Source of the DNA: Streptomyces angustmyceticus
Lineage (GTDB): Bacteria; Actinomycetota; Actinomycetes; Streptomycetales; Streptomycetaceae
Assembly (NCBI RefSeq): GCF_019933235.1
Contig: NZ_CP082945.1
Span: 6,423,501-6,487,500, forward strand
Direction of reading: 5' to 3'
Length of the DNA: 64,000 bases
A model generated the notes under the pieces. That model made no database searches. It was given only the letters and a program-made list of their open reading frames with translations, and had not been told where the DNA came from. The translations under genes and the position numbers were made by a program. The first letter of the stretch is position 1. Every line of letters begins with the position of its first letter. Below are positions 59,462-64,000 of the stretch, piece by piece.

Positions 59462-60489
59462 CCGAGACCGTATCGCCGCCGGCCGCCGACGCGGTGGCCG
59501 GCCCGCCGCGCCGCAGGCCCCGCGGCGGCCCGGCCCGCCGGCGGGACTTCTCCCTGGTGCCGGTGATCTTCGCCTTGGGCGTCATCGGCTTCATCGTGTC
59601 GCCTGCGTTCCTCACCCGGGACAACCTCGTCGGCGTCGTCCAGCAGTCCACCGAGCTGGGCCTGCTGGTGCTCGGCGAGGCGCTCATCCTCATCAGCGGA
59701 CGGATGGACCTCTCGCTGGAGTCCACCATCGGCCTGGCCCCGGTGCTCGCGCTGTGGCTGGTGATGCCCGCGCACGGCGCCCGCTTCGCCGGGCTGGAAC
59801 TCCTCCCCGCCTGGACGGCCGTCCCGCTCTGCCTGGCCGTGGGCGCGGCGGTCGGCGCCGTCAACGGCTTCCTCGTCCTCGTCCTGCGGGTCAACGGCTT
59901 CATCGCCACCCTCGGCATGCTCACCGCGCTGCGCGGGCTGCAGGTGGGCATCTCCGAGGGGCAGTCCATCGGCCATGTCCCGGAGTCCTTCGCCTACTTG
60001 GGCCAGGCCGACTGGCTGGGCGCGCCGGCCGCCGTCTGGATCTGCCTCGCCCTGTTCGGGCTCGGCGGCGCGGCCCTCGGCTACCTCCGGCACGGGCGGG
60101 CGCTGTACGCCATCGGCGGCAACCCGGAGGCGGCCCGCGCGGCCGGCATCCGGGTGGACCGCCTCACCTGGATCGTGCTGGCCGTCGGCGGACTGCTCGC
60201 CGCGTTCGCCGGCATCCTCTACACCGGCCACTACGGCGCGGTCTCCGCGAGCCAGGGCAACGGCTGGATCTTCCAGGTCTTCGCCGCCGCGGTCATCGGC
60301 GGCATCAGCCTCAAAGGCGGCCGGGGCACCCTCTTCGGCGCGCTCACCGGCGTCCTCACCCTCCAACTCGTCATCAACGTGATGACCCTGGGCGGTGTGC
60401 CGCCGCTGTGGACCCAGTTCCTCAACGGCATGATCATCATCGTCGCGCTGGTCATCTCCCGGTTCACCAGCGGCGAGAAACAGGACTGA
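59458..60489 (+). CDS. Sugar ABC transporter permease
   Basis: A 343-residue RbsC-like integral membrane protein with about ten hydrophobic segments. The conserved LGEALILISGRMDLSLESTIGL and FAAAVIGGISLKGGRGTLFGALTG loops are typical. It starts inside the ATPase stop (ATGA) and is followed by the AKR gene after 8 bp. It forms the membrane channel of the sugar uptake system. Confidence 0.92.
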   Translation: MTETVSPPAADAVAGPPRRRPRGGPARRRDFSLVPVIFALGVIGFIVSPAFLTRDNLVGVVQQSTELGLLVLGEALILISGRMDLSLESTIGLAPVLALWLVMPAHGARFAGLELLPAWTAVPLCLAVGAAVGAVNGFLVLVLRVNGFIATLGMLTALRGLQVGISEGQSIGHVPESFAYLGQADWLGAPAAVWICLALFGLGGAALGYLRHGRALYAIGGNPEAARAAGIRVDRLTWIVLAVGGLLAAFAGILYTGHYGAVSASQGNGWIFQVFAAAVIGGISLKGGRGTLFGALTGVLTLQLVINVMTLGGVPPLWTQFLNGMIIIVALVISRFTSGEKQD

Positions 60490-60497
60490 GGCCCGCC

Positions 60498-61499
60498 GTG
60501 CACCGACCCCCGTACGGACCGCGCGAGCTGGGGCGCAGCGGCGTCACCGTCCCGCCCCTGGGCCTGGGCTGCGCCCCGCTCGGCAACCTCTACCGCGCCG
60601 TCCCCGAGGAGCAGGCGCGGCAAGTCGTCCACACCGCCCTGGCCACCGGCGCCGCCCACTTCGACACCGCCCCCCACTACGGCGTGGGCCTGTCCGAGGA
60701 ACGCCTCGGCCGGGCCCTGCGCGGATACGACCGGGCCGCCTACACCCTCGCCACCAAGGTCGGCCGCCGGCTGCGCCCGCTCGTCCCGGGGGAGCGGACG
60801 GACGGCGAGGGCTTCGTGGACACCCCCGCCCGCGCCCGGGTGCGCGACCTTTCCCGCGACGGCATCCGCGCCACCCTGGACGCCTCCCTGGCGCGGCTCG
60901 GGGTGGACGCGGTGGACATCGTCTACCTCCACGACGTCGAGGACCACCTGCGCGAGGTGTACGAGACCGGCTTCCCGGCCCTCGCCGAACTGCGCGCCGA
61001 GGGCGTGGTCCGCGCCATCGGCTTCGGCATGAACCACAGCGGTCCGCTGGCCCGTCTGGTCGCCGACCTGGACGTGGACGTGGTGCTCTGCGCCGGCCGC
61101 TGGACCCTGCTGGAGCGCACCGCCTTCGACGACCTGCTGCCCGCGTGCGAGCGCCGCGGCACCGGTGTGGTCGTCGGCGGCGTCTACAACTCCGGCCTGC
61201 TGGCCGACCCGTCACCCGGCGCGCCCTACGACTACGCGCCCGCGCCGCCCGCCCTCCTCGACCGGGCACGTCAACTCTCCGCCGTCTGCGCGGAGTTCGG
61301 CGTCCCCCTCAAAGCGGCCGCGCTCCGCTTCCCCTTCGGCCACCGTGCCGTCGCCTCCGTCGTCGTCGGCGCCGCCCGCCCCGGGGAAATGGCCGAGAAC
61401 GCCGCGCTGTTCACCCGGCACATCCCGGACGCGCTGTGGCATACGCTCGTCGCCCGCGGCCTGCTCGACCCCGATCTGCCGCTGCCCCTGCAGGACTGA
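60498..61499 (+). CDS. D-threo-aldose 1-dehydrogenase (L-fucose dehydrogenase-like AKR)
   Basis: A 333-residue aldo/keto reductase. The tetrad includes Asp/Tyr in FDTAPHYGVGLSE, Lys in LATKVGR and His in IVYLHDVED. The opening RELGRSGVTVPPLGLGCAPL is the style of D-threo-aldose 1-dehydrogenases, which oxidise L-fucose, L-galactose or D-arabinose to the lactone with NAD(P)+. In the cluster it supplies the first oxidation step. Confidence 0.87.
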   Translation: MHRPPYGPRELGRSGVTVPPLGLGCAPLGNLYRAVPEEQARQVVHTALATGAAHFDTAPHYGVGLSEERLGRALRGYDRAAYTLATKVGRRLRPLVPGERTDGEGFVDTPARARVRDLSRDGIRATLDASLARLGVDAVDIVYLHDVEDHLREVYETGFPALAELRAEGVVRAIGFGMNHSGPLARLVADLDVDVVLCAGRWTLLERTAFDDLLPACERRGTGVVVGGVYNSGLLADPSPGAPYDYAPAPPALLDRARQLSAVCAEFGVPLKAAALRFPFGHRAVASVVVGAARPGEMAENAALFTRHIPDALWHTLVARGLLDPDLPLPLQD

Positions 61500-61523
61500 G
61501 CCCGACCCCGGAGCGCGCCCCTG

Positions 61524-62354
61524 ATGCGTATCGACGCCCATCACCATCTGTGGGACCTCAGCCGGCGCGACCAGCCGTGGATGGACGGGCCGTGGGCCGA
61601 CCCGATCCGCCGCGGCTATGCGCCGGGCGACCTCGCCCCGCACCTGACCGGCCACGGCATCGACGCCACCCTCGTCGTCCAGTCGTCGTCCTCGTACGAG
61701 GAGACCGCCGAACTGCTCGCCCTCGCGGCGGGGGAGGGGCCCCTCGCCGGCGTCGTGGGATGGGCCGATCTCCGCGACCCGGCGCTCGCCGAGGTCCTCG
61801 CCGCGCCGCCCGGCCCTCTGGTGGGCATCCGGCACCAGGTGCAGGACGAACCGGACCCCGACTGGCTCGTCCGCCCGGACGTCCTCCGGGGCCTGCGCAC
61901 CCTGGCCGGCGCCGGGCTGGTCTACGACCTGCTGGTCACCCCGCGCGAACTGCCCGCCGCCCACGCCGCCGTACGCGCCGTGCCCGAGCTGTCCTTCGTG
62001 CTGGACCACGCCGCCAAACCGGCCGTCGCGCGCGGCGACTGGCAGCCCTGGGCGGACGCCCTCACCGCGCTCGCCGGCCTGCCCAACGTCAGCTGCAAGC
62101 TGTCCGGACTGGTCACCGAGGCCGACTGGGACGCCTGGCGCCCGCAGCAGATCCTGCCCTACGCCCGCCACGTCCTGGAGTCCTTCGGCCCTGGCCGCGT
62201 GATGTTCGGTTCCGACTGGCCGGTGTGCACCCTGGCCGCGGGCTACGAGGATGTCGTGGCCCTCGCGGAGTCGGCCACGAGCCACCTGAGCGAACCGGAA
62301 CGGGCGGACGTCTTCGGGGGGACGGCGGCGCGGGTGTATGGCGTGCGGCGGTGA
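61524..62354 (+). CDS. L-fuconolactonase-type amidohydrolase
   Basis: A 276-residue COG3618 amidohydrolase. Metal-ligand motifs are MRIDAHHHLWD at the N-terminus, LDHAAKPA in the middle and MFGSDWPVC near the C-terminus. It would open L-fucono-1,5-lactone to L-fuconate, the substrate of the dehydratase encoded upstream. It is 24 bp after the AKR stop. Confidence 0.88.
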   Translation: MRIDAHHHLWDLSRRDQPWMDGPWADPIRRGYAPGDLAPHLTGHGIDATLVVQSSSSYEETAELLALAAGEGPLAGVVGWADLRDPALAEVLAAPPGPLVGIRHQVQDEPDPDWLVRPDVLRGLRTLAGAGLVYDLLVTPRELPAAHAAVRAVPELSFVLDHAAKPAVARGDWQPWADALTALAGLPNVSCKLSGLVTEADWDAWRPQQILPYARHVLESFGPGRVMFGSDWPVCTLAAGYEDVVALAESATSHLSEPERADVFGGTAARVYGVRR

Positions 62355-62494
62355 GGGGATGGGGCGAGGGGCGGCCGGGGAGGAAGCACGACGGACTGGG
62401 GGAGGCGACGGACCGTGAGGCCGATGCCCCTCCGTCCCGCGCCCTAGTTCCGCCGCCGGATGTGGCGGACGGCTCCACGTCATAACCTTCCCGC

Positions 62495-62965
62495 ATGACC
62501 TCAGTCGACGCTCGCCCCAGCGGACCCCGCAGCCCGGAACAGCGCAAGCGCGAGGCGCTGGAACGGCTCGCGCGGGACAACGATGTATGGGTCGCCACGG
62601 CCGACGGCGGTGGCGAGCCGTGCCTCGTTCCGCTGGCCTTCTGGTGGGACGGCGAGGCGGTGTGGCTGTCGACCCGTGACACCAACCCGACCGGGCGGAA
62701 CCTGTGCGCCTCCGGCCGGGTTCGGCTCAGCTTCGGCCATACCCGGGACGTGGTCCTGGTCCACGGCACCACGCGCATGCTGACCCGCGAGGAGCTTCCG
62801 GCCGAGGTGGGCGATGCCTTCGCCGCCAAGGACGGCTGGGACCCCCGTGAGGACCACCCGTCGTACGTCTTCTTCCAGGTCACCCCGACGGTGCTGCAGG
62901 CGTGGGGAACGGTTCCGGAGATGGCCGGGCGGACCCTGATGCGCGACGGGAAGTGGCTGGTCTAG
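62495..62965 (+). CDS. PPOX-class FMN/F420-binding family protein
   Basis: A 156-residue split-barrel protein of the pyridoxamine 5'-phosphate oxidase-like superfamily (LARDNDVWVATADGGGEPCLVPLAFWWDG, then STRDTNPTGRNLCASGRVRLSFG). Many actinobacterial members use F420, others FMN or heme. No substrate is suggested by the context. It follows the lactonase by 140 bp, so its membership in the operon is uncertain. Confidence 0.83.
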   Translation: MTSVDARPSGPRSPEQRKREALERLARDNDVWVATADGGGEPCLVPLAFWWDGEAVWLSTRDTNPTGRNLCASGRVRLSFGHTRDVVLVHGTTRMLTREELPAEVGDAFAAKDGWDPREDHPSYVFFQVTPTVLQAWGTVPEMAGRTLMRDGKWLV

Positions 62966-63016
62966 GCAGGACCCCGAAGATCGGCCCGGCCCGGCGTGCG
63001 GCGGCACCGGCCCGTG

Positions 63017-63688
63017 TCACAGTGACGCGCGCAGCCACTGCTCCACGCTCGCGATGTGCACCGTCGCCCACGCCCGCGCGGCCTCCGCGTCCCGGTCGCG
63101 CAGGGCGCCGAGGATCGCGCGGTGTTCGGTGAGGGTGCGGGCCACCGCGTCCTTCTGGGTCAGGCCCCGCCAGATCCTGGCCCGGGTGGTCGGCCCGGAG
63201 ATCCCTTCCAGCAGCGAGCAGAGCACGGAGTTGCCGGACGCCGCGACGATCCCGCGGTGGAACTCCAGGTCGCAGGCGACCAGGTCCTCGACCGAGGGGC
63301 TGGGCCCCAGCGCGTTCAACTGGCCCTCCAGGGCGTCGAGTTCCGCGGGTCCCATCCGGCCGGCGGCCATGGCCGTGGCGGCCGGCTCCAGGATCCGGCG
63401 GACGGCGAGGAACTCCAGCACCGTGTCGTCGCGGTGGAAGTCCACCACGAAGCTCATGGCCTCCAGCAGGAGCTGCGGATCGAGGCTGGTGACGTAGGTG
63501 CCGTCGCCCTGGCGCACATCCAGGATGCGGATCAGGGACAGCGCGCGCACCGCCTCGCGCAGCGAGTTGCGGGACAGGCCCAGTTCGGCCGCCAGCTCGC
63601 TCTCCTTCGGCAGCCGGTCGCCCGGCCGCAGCGCGCCGGAGACGATCATGCCCTTGATCTTCTCGATGGCCTCGTCGGTGACCGCCAT
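63017..63688 (-). CDS. FadR-subfamily GntR regulator
   Basis: A 223-residue regulator with an N-terminal winged helix (DRLPKESELAAELGLSRNSL, REAVRALSLIRILDVRQGDG) and an all-helical FCD ligand domain whose likely metal-binding residues are in CDLEFHRGIVAASGN and LTEHRAILGAL. A perfect palindrome lies 52-68 bp upstream of its start, and similar sequences are in front of the dehydratase operon. It is the likely repressor of the fucose-type cluster, responding to a sugar acid. The ATG has GGGGAGG upstream. Confidence 0.9.
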   Translation of the reverse strand: MAVTDEAIEKIKGMIVSGALRPGDRLPKESELAAELGLSRNSLREAVRALSLIRILDVRQGDGTYVTSLDPQLLLEAMSFVVDFHRDDTVLEFLAVRRILEPAATAMAAGRMGPAELDALEGQLNALGPSPSVEDLVACDLEFHRGIVAASGNSVLCSLLEGISGPTTRARIWRGLTQKDAVARTLTEHRAILGALRDRDAEAARAWATVHIASVEQWLRASL

Positions 63689-63739
63689 GCCGACCTCCCC
63701 GCTCGGACCCGCCCGGATACCGCCCGCCGGATACCGGCA

Positions 63740-63756
63740 CAGACATCCGATGTCTG
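63740..63756. promoter_or_regulatory. GntR autoregulatory operator
   Basis: CAGACATCCGATGTCTG is a perfect 17-bp palindrome (8-bp arms around one base), upstream of the leftward GntR gene. It matches the core of three sites at 54514-54620. Confidence 0.75.
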
Positions 63757-63798
63757 GCCTCATTATGTCCTGCCGCGCGCTCCCCGTCCGGATACGCC

Positions 63799-63827
63799 GA
63801 TGGGGCGGCCCCGTGGACCGCCCCATC
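63799..63827 (-). terminator. Second hairpin downstream of glpD
   Basis: A perfect 10-bp inverted repeat (GATGGGGCGG and CCGCCCCATC) with a 9-nt loop between glpD and the GntR promoter. It would insulate the regulator from glpD read-through. Confidence 0.7.
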
Positions 63828-63868
63828 GTCACGCGCCGTACGCCACCGTGAGGCACCGTCGGCCGCTC

Positions 63869-63888
63869 GGCCGCCGCCTTCGGCGGCC
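63869..63888 (-). terminator. Terminator of glpD
   Basis: A perfect 8-bp inverted repeat (GGCCGCCG and CGGCGGCC) with a CCTT loop, 11 bp after the glpD stop. Confidence 0.65.
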
Positions 63889-63899
63889 GTCCGTCCGCG

Positions 63900-64000
63900 T
63901 CAGCCGGCCAGCATGTCCTTGACCCGGGCCCGCACGTCCTCCGTGTCCAGGCCACGGATCGTCAGCGTCGTGCGGCGGCGCAGCACATCGTCGACCGTCT
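63900..64000 (-). CDS. glpD: Glycerol-3-phosphate dehydrogenase C-terminus (partial)
   Basis: The last 33 codons of a leftward gene entering from the right edge. The visible end TVDDVLRRRTTLTIRGLDT and RVKDMLAG resembles the C-terminus of actinobacterial GlpD, a membrane-associated flavoprotein that oxidises glycerol-3-phosphate. The remembered S. coelicolor gyl operon order (glpF, glpK, glpD, then parJ and mshC) supports this. Identification from so short a stretch is tentative. Confidence 0.65.
   Translation of the reverse strand, partial: TVDDVLRRRTTLTIRGLDTEDVRARVKDMLAG

Overview
The window is high-GC actinobacterial DNA, almost certainly from a Streptomyces chromosome. The evidence is GTG/TTG starts, strong third-position GC, two chaplin genes (chpH and the sortase-anchored chpC), the mycothiol gene mshC, a parJ-like PAC2 gene, and F420-, mycothiol- and SrtE-type biology. 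From memory, the gene order from glpD (right edge) through parJ, mshC, DUF3090 and chpC/chpH mirrors S. coelicolor SCO1661-SCO1675, so the right half is core chromosome carrying inserted accessory genes. No phage, transposase, integrase, CRISPR array, rRNA operon or large biosynthetic cluster was found.

Layout. 0-3 kb: a leftward BKACE enzyme, an OFA-type MFS carrier and its small subunit, preceded by an unknown zinc-ribbon protein. 3-10 kb: a secreted penicillin/AHL-acylase-type Ntn hydrolase, a LysR regulator, an MHS-type transporter and a Tat-exported NamZ-like muramidase. 10-17.4 kb: an acyl-CoA module (SDR, acyl-CoA synthetase, TetR regulator, methyltransferase, MerR, acyl-CoA dehydrogenase, APH-like kinase) with two matching TetR-type operators. 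17.5-25.9 kb: a metallo-beta-lactamase-fold hydrolase, two DUF202 membrane proteins, Nudix and DMT proteins, a KSTD-like flavoprotein, a TTA-containing hypothetical gene, and a YedY/YedZ-like molybdoenzyme-cytochrome pair. 25.9-30.7 kb: an isochorismatase-fold protein, a two-component system, a thin [2Fe-2S] protein and a P450.

30.7-35.3 kb: an ABC-F protein behind a long structured leader. The leader has a WblC/WhiB7-style promoter, a three-codon leader ORF and competing RNA hairpins, which is the most interesting regulatory region here. It is followed by Nudix, HAD and pseudouridine synthase genes and tRNA-Leu(GAG). 35.3-50 kb: conserved core genes (M20 peptidase behind a coupled 26-codon ORF, chpH, chpC, DUF5703, a RecD2-like protein that appears to have lost its ATPase motifs, AKR, F420 LLM oxidoreductase, ferritin-like protein, CorA, phosphomutase, DUF3090, SCO1664-type protein, mshC). 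50-53.2 kb: a large secreted GH31 glycosidase, then parJ.

54.4-63.7 kb: a coherent sugar-acid regulon resembling the oxidative L-fucose pathway: L-fuconate dehydratase, SDR, sugar ABC transporter (binding protein, ATPase, permease), threo-aldose dehydrogenase and fuconolactonase, with a divergently read FadR-type GntR regulator. The regulator has a perfect 17-bp palindrome at its own promoter and related sites in front of the dehydratase. The right edge holds the C-terminus of glpD.
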